DNA from: Torreya grandis
Taxonomy: Eukaryota; Streptophyta; Pinopsida; Cupressales; Taxaceae
Direction: 5' to 3'
DNA: 64,000 nt
NCBI GenBank assembly: GCA_037957365.1
Contig: JARHVA010000593.1
Location: forward strand, 2,408,501-2,472,500
Of the stretch, positions 1-11,113 are shown piece after piece. Below the pieces are notes generated by a model. It saw nothing but the letters and a program-made list of their open reading frames with translations, made no database searches and was not told the origin of the DNA. The position numbers and the translations under genes were made by a program. Each line of letters starts with the position of its first letter. Within the stretch, counting starts at the first letter, position 1.

Positions 1-1091
1 GTAATTTTCATAACCTTCTTATTCTAAATATAATCATAGATTTACCAGTATATACTAAGTACCCATATTAATTACATTAAAAATTAAAATCAATGATAAA
101 ATGATAGTTATTTTTCCATGAAAACAAGTATGAATTTATGTTATCACTCCAAAGACTAGGATAGAAATTTTGAGACACATTTCCTTGGTAGTTTTATCTT
201 TAATATCCTTATGCACCATTATATTTTTGGTAGTTTTAATAGTTTCTTTCTAATCTATACAATTACGTAAGTCAACCTACAAATAATTACATCATGGTTT
301 ATTAATATTTTAAAGGAGTTTGTCCTTCAATTAACCTTTTTCTTCCTCTATTTTATCATTGATTTTAATTTTTAATGTAATTAATATGGGTACTTAGTAT
401 ATACTGGTAAATCTATGATTATATTTAGAATAAGAAGGTTATGAAAGTCACTATGAAAAGAGGTTTATCATATGGTATTTGGTATGTATGTAATGTAAGT
501 CCATTTGAGCTGGTATGAGGAAACAAAAGTTTTTTTTATTCCATTCTCTTACCAGGGGTTATTATTTGTGTGCATAAAGAGGCACATATGATGATAATAT
601 AACTATAAACTAACCTACATTTCCCAATTCTTGAACTTTATGATTTACAAATTAGTAAGGATTGATTCTGGTTAAATTTTAAATACTTAAAAAAAAAGAT
701 AAGTGCTTTAGCATTAGTAAATTTTTAAGTTTCATTTTAGAAATGGTAGTATAGTCTAGACATCTTATTTTAGAATTGAATGAGATTACTCAATCATTTT
801 TGTGATGAATAGAATATTATTATTTCATATTTTCTTGTGTTAATTTATGATAAATAAATACCATTAAATTCGAGTCTTCTAGGCCCTCTTGATTATATAA
901 TCTCTTTCTTATATAGTAGATGGTTTATCTCACATTATTTGCATCTTGTATACCATATTTATTCCTTGTATAGCTTGATTATTATGAAAAATTTCACCTT
1001 CTTAGCATACACTGACACTTGTGGTTTATGATTCAATGCAGGTCATAGTAGTCATAGACAATTGCCTAAACGTGTTGAGCATTGTTCCTAT
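1..1091. other. AT-rich left flank without a recognisable gene
   Basis: I see no reading frame of useful length and no family motif here. The only clear structure is the large inverted repeat at 6-446. The rest, 452-1091, is AT-rich and ends just before the TGTTGAGG that I take as the start of the copia LTR. Confidence 0.6.
6..446. repeat. Perfect 97-bp inverted repeat with 247-bp spacer
   Basis: Positions 6-102 and 350-446 are exact reverse complements over all 97 bases that I compared; the paired positions always sum to 452. The spacer is 103-349. Outside the arms, positions 1-5 against 447-451 match at only three of five, so pairing weakens at the window edge. The arms are AT-rich and hold no frame. 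The form fits a foldback element, a MITE-like end pair or a recent inverted duplication. No short target duplication can be tested because the left flank lies outside the window. Confidence 0.9.
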
Positions 1092-3942
1092 TGTTGAGGT
1101 TTGGTATTGATGTTGTCATTGATGTCAAAGGTTCTTAAGAAAGGTATTCATGAAGTCATTAAATAATGTTATTATTTAAGGAGCATTTAATTCATGTGAG
1201 AAAAGGTGTAAAAGCATCAAAGAGTGTTTCAAGATCAGATGTTAAGTTTCAAATGCTTGAGAAGCCTAGTCATAACACTAGTCATACCATGTAAAATCCT
1301 AGTAAGAAGGTTTGAGCATGGTGTCTTGGTGAGATAGATGAAAAGAGGAATAATATGATGCATAATGTTGTTTTAGTATGTATATGATGCATTGTATTAC
1401 TCATGTGAGTCTCAGGGTGAGCTTATAGGGGTAGGACTTACAGACCTAGTCTGTACCTAAATTACTGAAAGACCCTGACTGGCCTTATGAGGCATCATGA
1501 TGTATTATCAAATCCTATGAAGGATGTAAAGTATCATTTTAGAATGATATATATTTATTTATTTTTTGAGTGAGGTGGAGAGCATATTGAAAGAGGCATG
1601 AAGGTCAGTTTTAAGGCCTAATGTGAGTTATGGGTCAAGGTCTAAGTAGGCAAAGAGAGAGATGGTGGCCAAATGAGGTATGAGATTTATATTTCAATAT
1701 GAGAATGATAATTTGAGTATTTTAAATGGTGTGATATATTTTTCTAGGTGTTTTTACCAATTTTGAGTTCAAATTTTGAGGTTTATGCTTGAAAAATAGT
1801 TTTAAGGTCTCTCAAGTGCACATAATGAAGGGTTCTCAACCCGAGAAGGACTTTCAAGTATTCATTGGCATGTGTAACCTATACATAGGAACATACTATA
1901 TTCATGGTAGATGGGGAATTTTCCTATATCAAATTTCAAGCATTATTTTTTGGAATGAGGGGCTAACCTTTATGAATGATTGATAATAATGGAAGATGGT
2001 TTAAACCCTCAAAGAACCCTAATAGTGACCTGATATAAAAAAATTATTCTAAAGTGATAAAAATGGATTGGTATGGATATTTTAGTGATTTTATTTTTTT
2101 ATTAAACTCTCTTAAGCATCTCCAAGTGTGATTTAGTCTTTAGGTGAGTGAGTGGACCCTGTCTGAAAAGCCTTTTTTCTCAAAGATTTGCTATAGTAGC
2201 CAAAGTTGACCAGGTCAAAGTTGATAAATAGATGGAAAAAAATTTTTGAGACTTGTATTTAATGTTCATGGTAGTTTTTGGATATGTTTTATTCCTCAGG
2301 TGTGCTAAACTAGTCATCTAAGTTGACTAGTCACTAATAGACTTAATGGTGGAAATAGTGAGAACTCTAGGCAGTAGTGATAAGGTGATTAGGGATATGA
2401 TATCATGGAATAGGGATGAATCCAAGTGCATGGATATGTTTTTAAGGAATTTTAATACATGATTATGTATATCATAATTTTTGGAGGTCAGTGGTTATTT
2501 TGAAAAAGTTTCTCACAAGTTGACTTATATGGCTTAGTGAGGTCTATGTACAGTGAGGTTATGAGATTAGTATGCAAGGTCGATATTTACATTTGACCAT
2601 ATTATATATCTATCTAATAATGATATAATAATATCATAGGATCATATAAATTCATTATAATTATTTTAAATTTTTCTTAAAGGTGTTTAAGGTCATTGTC
2701 ACCACGACTGTGGTTTAAGGAAAATTGATATTTCTGAGTGGGATACTTGCAAAGAAGGGTTTGAGTCCTTTTGACCTATGTAATGAAGTATAATTTACTT
2801 AGTGAATCTGATTAGGTCTTAAATTTTATATTTATATTTTTTATTTCCATGATTTTTTAGCTTATTGATGCTTTATCTTTAGTAGTTCAAGATAGACTTT
2901 CTAGGTATGCACATGCCTAATTGTGAACATTACTAATGGCATGTTTCAAGTGGTGGTTAGAGATAAAATGAGTAATGGACCTAAGATGAGATTAGTATGG
3001 GTATGTTTGAGTGACATATGAATTTTTAATACTATGTATTAAGTTTGAAAGTACTCCAACAAGATTAAAGGGTAACATGTGCTAAATGAAGGCCTAACTG
3101 AATTAGGTCTCCTTAAGACCTAAAAAAGGTTTTGGTTCTATATGCTATGACCAACCTATTATAGTATTTTATTAATGTTTTTGGAATGTATTAAGATGTA
3201 TTTTATGTAAAATATAAGTATTCAAATATGTATTTTTGATCAAGAGGTGTACGATCAAAAGCCTAGTATAAGAATAAGGCCTAATAGGCCTAATTGACTA
3301 GTTATAATATAAGTGAGTTGAAGCGAAGGATATAGTACTTTGAAGAGATAAAGGAGGTATTTTAGACAACTAAAAAGGTGTATATAAACTACCATGAATA
3401 TATAAAAGGGTTAATATTTATTAAAATCAAGGTTAGATTACCTAACCAAGTCAAGAAGAGGGTTAGTTGAGCAAAAAGGCCTAAAAAGCAGTTTGAGAGG
3501 GATAAGAGTGTGAAAAGACGAAGAGGTGGTCATCATCAGTTGGTTGAGAAATAAGGTGATATGAATATAATCAAATAATTTAGGTGGATGAGTTAGTAGT
3601 GAGTCATCTAGGGGGTTGGTGCATCCTTGCAAGTGGGTGTTTGCTAAAGCCTAGTTGGGTTGGTGCTTAACTAGTTGGGGTTGGTGCTCTATGTGAAGTT
3701 GGTGCTTCACTAAATTTTATCTTTTAAATGATAAGAATATAGTATATTTATATATGTCATTGGGTTTTCTTCCCCTTGAGAGTTTCCCACTCATATGTAT
3801 TTTTTTTATGATCATTTAAATGAATCTTTATGCATTATTATATCTTTGTATTGATTTGATGGCTCAAGGAATGTTAAAGTACATGTGAAAGAAATTTTTA
3901 AGAGACTGATTCACCCCCCTCTCAATCATTATGTTTTTAATA
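1092..3942 (+). repeat. 5' LTR of the copia element
   Basis: The right end is well set: it lies just before a primer-site-like TGGTATTAGATCC, and 2857-3942 matches 39467-40557, which ends TCCAACA. The left end is less certain. TGTTGAGG at 1092 is chosen because TGTTG/CAACA form the expected short terminal inverted repeats, but 1092-2201 has no second copy in the window to test it. About 2.85 kb would be long for a copia LTR. By eye, 235 aligned bases near 2880 and 39480 differ at about 16%, the most divergent LTR pair here. Confidence 0.65.
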
Positions 3943-3944
3943 AT

Positions 3945-3957
3945 TGGTATTAGATCC
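3945..3957 (+). other. Primer-binding site of the copia element
   Basis: TGGTATTAGATCC directly follows the LTR end and differs at two positions from TGGTATCAGAGCC, the initiator-methionine tRNA site usual in plant copia elements. Both changes fit ordinary decay. Confidence 0.8.
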
Positions 3958-4009
3958 TAGTCCTTTAAAATAAGTTTAACATCTTGAAGGTGATCTTAAT
4001 AAACACAAG

Positions 4010-4330
4010 ATGTCGTATGATCAAAAGGAAGGATACATGTATGATGAAGAAGTCTATTATGATAGTGAAGAAGGAGAAGCTAAAGTGGAACTTGAATATG
4101 AGATCATAAGTGCCCTTGATGAATTGAAACATTAAAAGAAGACTATCAAGGATATCAAGATTCAGTTGGAAGGTGTCAACATAAGGTTTAGATCAAAGGA
4201 AGTTGAGTATTAAAAATTAAAGATAGAGATATATTCCTTAAATATTTAGCATGAGAAACTCATAAATAAGATGAATAATTTTGAGAGAGAGTGTGAGAAG
4301 TTATAAAAAGTCAAGAGTAATAACATGAAA
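4010..4330 (+). pseudogene. Copia gag remnant, acidic and coiled-coil part
   Basis: The frame from the ATG at 4010 opens with MSYDQK and passes into an acidic stretch (EEVYYDSEEGEA), then a charged heptad-like region rich in Leu, Ile, Glu and Lys, with stops near 4132 and 4212. This resembles the acidic linker and coiled region in the C-terminal half of plant copia Gag. The usual N-terminal capsid part is absent, so an internal deletion probably joined the start to the linker. Confidence rests on position between primer site and zinc knuckle as much as on similarity. Confidence 0.55.
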
Positions 4331-4371
4331 AGCCAAATTAGGTATCCCAATGCAATAAAGGATAAGTCATC

Positions 4372-4623
4372 ATGGAACCATGGGAAAGGAGTAATAAATC
4401 AAGACATAAGTACAAAAACATGTTTTACTACATCTATCATAATATAGGACACATTACAAGATTTTTATCTAATAAAATTAGAAGGACATCAAGATTCAAT
4501 AAGACATATGAAGTTCATAGAATGCATGAGAAGAATCAAACATTGATACAAAATCTAAAACAAGTTATAACTAATCATATGGAGCTCAAGAGTCAAGATG
4601 GAATATTTGATAAAGAGGAATAA
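4372..4623 (+). pseudogene. Copia gag zinc-knuckle region, cysteines lost
   Basis: The 83-residue open stretch contains RSNKSRHKYKN followed by a CCHC-shaped segment in which the His of GHITRF is kept but the three expected Cys positions now read Tyr, Tyr and Leu. In intact copia Gag this knuckle binds the element RNA. The order (basic stretch, knuckle, then protease 60 codons on) supports the call. The knuckle could not bind zinc as it stands. Confidence 0.6.
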
Positions 4624-4654
4624 AAGACCAAAGAGGATTATATGCTAGCTTAGA

Positions 4655-5305
4655 CTAACTTTCACGTTCAAGATGAAGGCATGAAATGGTATATAGATAG
4701 TGGTTTCTCAATCCACATGACAGGAGACAAAAATAATTTCATCTCATTTAAAAAAAATATTGTAGGAATAATGAGGTTTAGAGTCAACACAACTTATAAT
4801 ATATTTGGAAATGGTGTCTTGTGTTTGTAAAATGGGAAGACCAAGACACAAAATATGTTATATGTGGAATGTTTGAAACATAACATGCTTAGTGTAAGTC
4901 AAATGTGCAATCAAAGACACCCACTAACCTTTCATGATAGAGGGTGTGAGATAAGGAGACCCAAATTAAGAAGAATAATTATTAATGATAAGAGGAATGA
5001 GAACAATCTATATGTATTGAATGAGATCAAGAGGGAGATATTCTTCATGAGAAAGATAGATGAAAGTTGGATATGACACTAAAGGTTAGGTCACCTAAAC
5101 TTTAAAAATATGGTCAAGATTAGTACTAAGAAGTCTATGAAGAACATGCCTAAAACCACAAAACCTAAAAACATATTTTTCAAGGCTTATAAACATGGTA
5201 ATAAAACTAGAATAAGGTTCAAGACCAAGGATTACTCTACTACAAGACCCTTGGAGTTAATAGACATTGATCTCTATGGGCCTAAGTTAACTCACATAAA
5301 AATTT
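4655..5305 (+). pseudogene. Copia protease, pre-integrase and start of integrase
   Basis: Trp-Tyr-Ile-Asp-Ser-Gly at 4687-4704 followed by HMTGD is the copia aspartic protease signature. LYVECLKHNMLSVSQMC (from 4858) is the pre-integrase segment, and a STTRPLELIDIDLYGP stretch near 5240-5285 is the start of the integrase core, where the DLYGP Asp is the first acidic catalytic position. The reading frame is interrupted by stops near 4828, 5074 and 5305. All sequence after DLYGP is lost, so RT and RNase H are absent. Confidence 0.8.
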
Positions 5306-5966
5306 AAAGAGTTGATTAGGCCAAAGTTGATAAATGGATGGAGGAAAAATTTTGATACTTGTATTTGATGTACATAGTGGTTTTTGGATGGGTTCTATCC
5401 CTTAGGTGTGCTAAATTGGTCATCTAAGTTGACCAGTTACTAACATACCTAATGGTGGAAATAATGAGAAATCTAGGCAGTAGTGAGAAGGTGACTAGGG
5501 ATGTGATATCATGGAATAGTGATGAATAAAATTTCATGGAGGTGTTTTGAGGAAATTTAAGACATGATTATGTCTAGTATAAGTTTTGGAGGTTAGTGGT
5601 TATTTTGAAAAAGTTGCTCACAAGTTGACTTGTTTGGCTCAGTGAGGTCTGTGTATAATGAGGTTATAATATTAGTCTGTAAGAACAATATTAATATTTT
5701 ACCATATTATATATTACTTTAATGATGGTATAAGGATATTATAGGATCATATAAATTCATTTTAAGTCTTTGAAAGTGTTCTTATAGGTGTTGAAGGTCA
5801 TTGTCACCATGACTATGCTTTAAGGGAAATTGGTAGTTCTAAGTGGGATACTTACAGAGAAGGGTTTGAGTCCTTTTTACCTATGAAATGAAGTATAATG
5901 CACTTGGTGAAGTTGTTGAAGTATTAAAAGTTATATGTATATGCATATTTTTTATTTCCATAGTTG
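5306..5966 (+). repeat. Copia 3' LTR, first surviving segment
   Basis: This stretch aligns with 2202-2855 of the 5' LTR, for example the shared AAAGTTGATAAAT and the CTAAGTTGAC blocks. It begins abruptly after the broken integrase frame and ends at the left target duplicate AGTTG (5962-5966) of element 1. The LTR resumes at 39461. Confidence 0.85.
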
Positions 5967-7295
5967 TGTTTCACTCTAATTTTTATATTATTTAGAAGAA
6001 GGTAGTAAAACTAGAAATATGGGTTATGTTAGAAATACCCAATAAAAGGTGTGCATATTGAATCATAAGATTGTGAAGAACTCCTTTTTGGCTAGGGAGG
6101 AAAACCTATAGATAGGATATCACTAAATCAAATTTTTTCATTAGAAAAGTAGTTAGGTGGATTGCTTAGCACTGACTAGATCTCGAAAGCATGGGCTTCC
6201 TTAGGGGCTTTCAATCCACCATTTTAAAAATAATTAAGCTTATTAAACTAAATAGAAGGTACTTGCATCAATAATAAAAATATATTTGAAACTGAATAAC
6301 AAGGATATGCTTGATAAAGTAGATAGACTAAAAATGATCTAATTAGTGAGCAATTGATTAGTATTAGTGGGTGGAGGTGTGATTTAGGGAATCTAGTAGA
6401 GTTTAGAGAATAGGAAGAAACTTAAGAAGAAGGATCTAGTTGTAAAAGAAAGGGATTTTTATCTTACTAGATTTTAACCTATCATAGGTGACCATCGATG
6501 GTTGGGGTGACCATTGGTGGTTAGGCTTGACTGTCAATGGTTAAGCAACCATCAAGGGTTGACTATCCAATTATGGACTTATCAATAGCTAGTGACAGGA
6601 TTTAGGAAATAAGTTTTGAGAGTTTGGTGTAGGGTCTTTTAATTGTGAAAAGGGATAAAAATAGATAAATGGCATTAATCAAGTATTTGACTTACTAGAA
6701 GTAGATCAGTTGATTGGTTGATTGGTAGATGCTATTGACTCATACATGGAATCTAGTTTGATTCTAATAGAGTGATAATGCTTGGAAACTTGATCTAAGA
6801 GGTAATGGAAAATTAGCTCTCTCAAATAGATGGTTGATGATGTTTGATAATGTTGAATGACCTATAATAAGAAAAAATTTGAGTACATGAGCTCTTGATA
6901 ATAGTTTTAGATGGATTGATCTCTTGCCACTCTCCTCTTCTTATAAGGAAGGGCTAGAGGCTAAATTGGAATTTTAAGAGGTGCTTATAATTATAAATTA
7001 CTCATGCAAGGTCTCATGAGAGGATTTTCATAGCTTATAATTAGAAAAGGTAGGTGGTTGTTTGCTAGTGTTTGCATGGAAAAGTCTAGGTGATGGGGCC
7101 TGACCATCAATGGTTAGGCTAATCATCAACGTTAGCCTGACCATTGACAGTCAAGGCTAACAACCAAAAGTAGCCAAAAAGGGTACTTTTAAGTATGATT
7201 AGTTAAAAAATGGGTTTTGGTTCATATAAAGGGTTCAAAGAATTGTTTAGGGGTTCAAAAATTAGAATCTAATGTGTGAGATTTTGGTGTCTACA
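5967..7295 (-). repeat. 3' LTR of element 1
   Basis: It matches 38172-39460 throughout. Read on the minus strand it runs from TGTAGACACC (ending at 7295) to GTGAAACA (5967), so it has the TG...CA ends. About 11% of roughly 235 bases counted by eye differ between the two LTRs, including small gaps. An internal tandem array of ACCATCGATGGT-like units lies at 6491-6560. Confidence 0.9.
6491..6575. repeat. ACCATCGATGGT near-palindrome tandem array in the LTR
   Basis: Four units start at 6491, 6510, 6530 and 6548, giving a period of 18-20 bases. The first is an exact 12-base palindrome and the others are one- to four-base variants. Related units recur at 7101-7160, 8163-8225, 8765-8850 and, in the other LTR, near 38691-38765 and 39295. 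Confidence 0.75.
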
Positions 7296-7309
7296 TTTTC
7301 TCCTTTTTA
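7296..7309 (-). other. Polypurine tract of element 1
   Basis: On the minus strand this reads TAAAAAGGAGAAAA and directly abuts TGTAGACACC of the 3' LTR. It is the expected site of plus-strand priming in reverse transcription and confirms the element's orientation. Confidence 0.8.
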
Positions 7310-9180
7310 TTATGTGGCTTGAATCAATAAGCTACAAAACAAAATTGGAAGTTGGGTGAGGTCAGGGTTGCCCTAGTTTAGGAGGAGGTGTTCTCCCTCA
7401 AATTGGGAGGTGATGAGGTAAAATGAAATCAAGTTAGGGTTTGATAAATGGGTAGGTGGTGAGATAAGGTTGGGCAATTATAATGTGGAGTCAGTGTACA
7501 AAATGCAATGAAGTATGAGAGTCAAAATTGTGTAAAGACTAAAGTTACCAATGTTTGGTAAAAGTAAAGGTTATGATAAGAAGACACATGACTAATGTAA
7601 CATATGAATTCTATAGGCATGGTAGTGGGATACACCTGTTAGTCTCCAAAATAGGTCTAGTGTGTTCATGGGTATCTAAGGTAGGAAGTACTCTCAAGAA
7701 GACATAAATGCTCAGGTTTGTGCATGAGGTGGTGCAAAATGTGTATAGGTAACATGGAAACATTGTTTGGTGTGGTCAAAATAACCAAGCATAGGTAGCT
7801 AAACTATGCAAACAAATTAAGGCAAAAATGATCAACATTGAGGTGGATGTGGGCAACTGGGTAGTTGTGGGTGGGAATGGCCAAGTTGACTCTATATGCA
7901 CTAGTTAAGTAGATGTCACCTACATAAGTAAGGGGATGCAAGAACCTACCTCATCTTTAGGCTAAATGTGTTTATGGTTAGGAAAGGTAGGTTAGTTACT
8001 AATAAAATGGGTTATATAGGTGTTGAAAATAAGTAGGTGAAGGAATAGGATGTCCAAGAATGTCTTATGCTAAGGTTTGATAAAATTAAGATGGGTAGAT
8101 AAAAGGGTAAGGTAGGGTAAAGTGTGGTTGAAGCACTGTGTGAGAGAAGTTGTAAACTGGTGGTGTAACCATTTATGGTTAGGGTTGACTATCGATGGTC
8201 ACCCTAACCATTGACAGTCAGGGTGAAACCCTAAAAGTGATAAAAGTAAAAAATGGAAACATTTGTTTGTTATTTTCAACTTTTTACTCCCTAAATTGAG
8301 CATTTGTCATTTGCATTATGAGATTTATTATCTATTGACTTTGAGAGAGGGGATTCTCTTGTGATTTGAGAATTTTGTGTGTGGGACCACTACTAAGTGG
8401 GATGGACAGGGGAAGAGGGCATGACCAAGAGGAGGGATGCAGGCTCTATCCACTACACAGGTCTCAGAATGAGGTAGGGGTGTTTTAAATTTGTTATTAT
8501 TGGTAAAAAAGTGATTAGATAAATGTGAAAATGAATTTAGTAAATGATATAGGTAAAATTTGAGGGTTAAGTTTAGGGGTTTTACATGGGAATGCCCTAG
8601 ATTTGAATTTAGGTTAAAGTTGGTGAAATCAAAGAATTGGGGTGGATGAAAAAGATAGGTAGAGTATGGGAATGTAATTTAGATTCATGTTAGTTGTGAA
8701 ATTTTGATTGTAGGTGTGGATTTGGGGATGGTTAGGGAATGAAGGGTCATGGACTGATGGTATGTAGTGACTATCAATGGTCGAGGGTTCAAGTCAAAAA
8801 GTGCCTAGGGGACCATTGATGGTTAGGAGCACTATTGACGGTTGGCCCCTAATGATAAATAGAAGAATATTAAGTATAAAATAGGGGTAAATATAAGATT
8901 TAAGAGGAAACATAAGGTGTTTATTTTCTTGAGGATGATTATAATTATTAAGATAGGATATGGTAGAATGTAAAATAGGATTATAGCTCAGGTAAATTCT
9001 CATTGATAGGAGAATTGGTAGAGATAATTTTGTTTTTAAATATGCTAAGATGATAGAATTAATAGATAGTGGTTTTAGGCATATTTGTTTAACATGTTCA
9101 ATAGAATGTAGGCCTGAGAGTAGATTCACCTAAGGGTCATGTTCCCATACTCTTTGCATGGGTATGAGATGTGATGAGTG
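7310..9180 (-). other. Element 1 distal 3' region, non-coding with palindromes
   Basis: No domain is recognisable in any frame. The stretch holds further copies of the CCATCGATGG-like units seen in the LTR, notably 8163-8225 (TGACTATCGATGGTCA near its middle) and 8765-8850. A 111-codon open stretch on the minus strand at 8794-9129 shows no family motif and is probably chance. Tat-type elements often carry long untranslated sequence between pol and the 3' LTR. Confidence 0.6.
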
Positions 9181-9182
9181 GT

Positions 9183-10790
9183 GAGGAGTGGAGACACATG
9201 GAGGCCGTAGGCTTAGGCTTAGTATGAAATTATTAGCATGTGGTCCAAGATCTTAGGATGTTGGTGGCATTGATCAAGAGATGGGACCCAATGACTAACA
9301 TGTTTTGGTTATATAAAAGTGAGGTCATGATACTGTTGGAGGATGTTATGAGGATCATTCAGTTACCCATCTATGGGGATTTGATATACAATATAGAGAG
9401 CGAGGAGTGAGACTACTATATAGACTAGATTTATGGTGATGATCAAAGATAGAAAGAGTTTCATGTAGGTGGTTTCAAGTATGGTCCTATGTATCAAATC
9501 ACTCCTAATGATAGGTGCCTAAATACGATGATGATGATGGCTTTGATGAGATTCATGTTACCAGATTTAGTTGGTTAGAAGTTTCCATATGTGTTGCTCG
9601 ATGTGTTGGTCAAGATGCTCTTGGGGAGGACTATGTTCAGTTGGGCACATGTGTTATTAGTATAGGTATATACGAATTTATGGGATTTTAGGACACACCA
9701 GTGCTACAATATCAACATTAGCTTAGTGTTACATTATTGGGCATATAAGCATATCAAGGTATTGAGACCCCTGGATGTAATTGACGATACTTATGCACCA
9801 ATAGATTATATAGATAGTTTTATGAAATGGAGGTCACCTACCTACACAAGAGTAGGAGGCATGGTGAGGGACATGGATTGGTTATGAGATGATCTCAAGG
9901 GTTTGGTACCTGGGGATGTGATATGATGGTCATATGTTAGATGGCCATAATGGGTAGGGTTGAGGTATCATATGATAGGGTTATAGAGCTAGCACTGGAT
10001 ATATGATCAATGGGAGATGGAGATAGAGATGATCCCTTTTAACTACATATGGAGATAGTTTAGGATTTTGCAGGGGATTCCTAATAACATGGCACAATAC
10101 TATATGGAGGAGGGAGAGTTCCTACTACTTGAATTGTAGCCTATAGACATAGTTCAATATTTTGAGGAGTTACTAGTGGGGGCTCACATTGATGATGTAA
10201 TGATTATTGATGGGTATGCTACTTGGTATCAGGTTCAATATACCATAATGAATTTTGGTTGGGGAGACATGGGGCAATAGGCCATAGATGTGGATCCAAC
10301 ATAGGCATAGGGTGGTTCTTAGACAATGGCTATTTTAATAGTGTCTTAAGCATAAGTTACCTTAATATAGGGATAGGTGGTGGCATTACAAGGCTAAGTG
10401 GCCACCTTATATGGATAGATTACTACTTTGTAGGGGTAAGTGGGCAATGTGATAGGAGAGAGGGATCAAGCACATGCACATGTGACTACTTTATGGGCAT
10501 AGGTAGTGACACTATAGGTTCAGATTGGTGTTCTTCAATGGTAGATTAACATAGGAAGAGTAGGTGTGTCTATAAAAGGGTCAATATATGTAATACCATG
10601 GGCACAATACTTGGCCACAATCTAAGAGTTGTGCTACTATGGGGTGATGGTAATGGAGTAGTTACCCCATGCTATGAGATTTCTAGAGTATAGGTCTAGC
10701 TTGGGTGGTGGAGTAGCAACAACTACTCCTGGTTAGTGGGCATCCATAGTTGGTTATAAAAGGGTCTTAGAGGTGACACCAATAGGTATG
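9183..10790 (+). pseudogene. Plant mobile domain (PMD) reading frame, antisense to element 1
   Basis: One frame (codon starts divisible by three) stays readable for about 1.5 kb, broken mainly by single stop codons. It begins LRMLVALIKRWDP, followed by the hallmark MILLEDVMRIIQLPIYGD near 9330-9380, resembling the PMD consensus in which a Trp/His/Phe-rich stretch precedes TLEDV..LLGLP. Later blocks RPLDVIDD, VPGDVI near 9910 and FRILQGIPNN near 10060 match the C-terminal PMD pattern ending in RQFG..Q.IP. Beyond about 10450 an ERDQAHAHVTTLWA stretch looks like a coiled coil. PMD proteins (Pfam PF10536) include Arabidopsis MAIN and MAIL1, which affect silencing, and relatives are known in plant transposons. 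Here it lies between integrase and the 3' LTR on the opposite strand to gag-pol. With about twenty stops it is dead. Confidence 0.75.
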
Positions 10791-11113
10791 AGTCCTAATG
10801 GTGCTAGTGGTAGTGGTTTGAGTGCCCCAAAGGCTTTATATTTATGAGATATGATATGTAGATATGATTTTGATTTTGGATTGCATGCCGATGTAGTGAG
10901 ATGTTTTTTTAAGAAAGAGAGATACCTACTTATTTATGTATTGACTAGCTAGATTTTGCTTCATATATATATTGTGGGTTTTATTCATATTGTGATGATG
11001 CTTACTTAATTGTCATGTTTATGGTAGATTGATTTAGCTAGGCATGTGTTGAGATAGTGGTAGTTCGTTTCAATGATATGTGATGATTATGTGTTTTTAT
11101 GATGATGGACATA
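10791..11113. other. Element 1 sequence left of the element 2 insertion
   Basis: No frame or motif is seen here. It ends in ACATA (11109-11113), the left target duplicate of element 2. It continues on the far side at 27641. Confidence 0.6.

Larger units (their letters stand above)
1092..5966 (+). mobile_element. Truncated Ty1/copia retrotransposon, left part
   Basis: The order is 5' LTR, primer-binding site, gag remnant, zinc knuckle, protease and pre-integrase, then the very start of integrase. The rest of integrase, all of RT and RNase H, and roughly the first 1.1 kb of the 3' LTR are missing: at about 5306 the sequence passes straight into LTR sequence that matches 2202 onward. The remaining 3' LTR is cut at 5966 by element 1 and resumes at 39461. 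A single internal deletion explains the gap. No target duplication was found (CCTAT on the left, ATAAG on the right). Confidence 0.8.

Noticed and set aside
1073..1080. Alternative copia LTR start TGTTGAGC
   Set aside because: TGTTGAGG at 1092 begins a sequence more like other copia LTR starts. Neither gives a target duplication, so the choice stays uncertain.
10223..10549. 108-codon open stretch rich in Gly and Ile
   Set aside because: It lies in a different frame from the PMD reading frame, which continues through here with recognisable blocks. The composition looks like a shadow.
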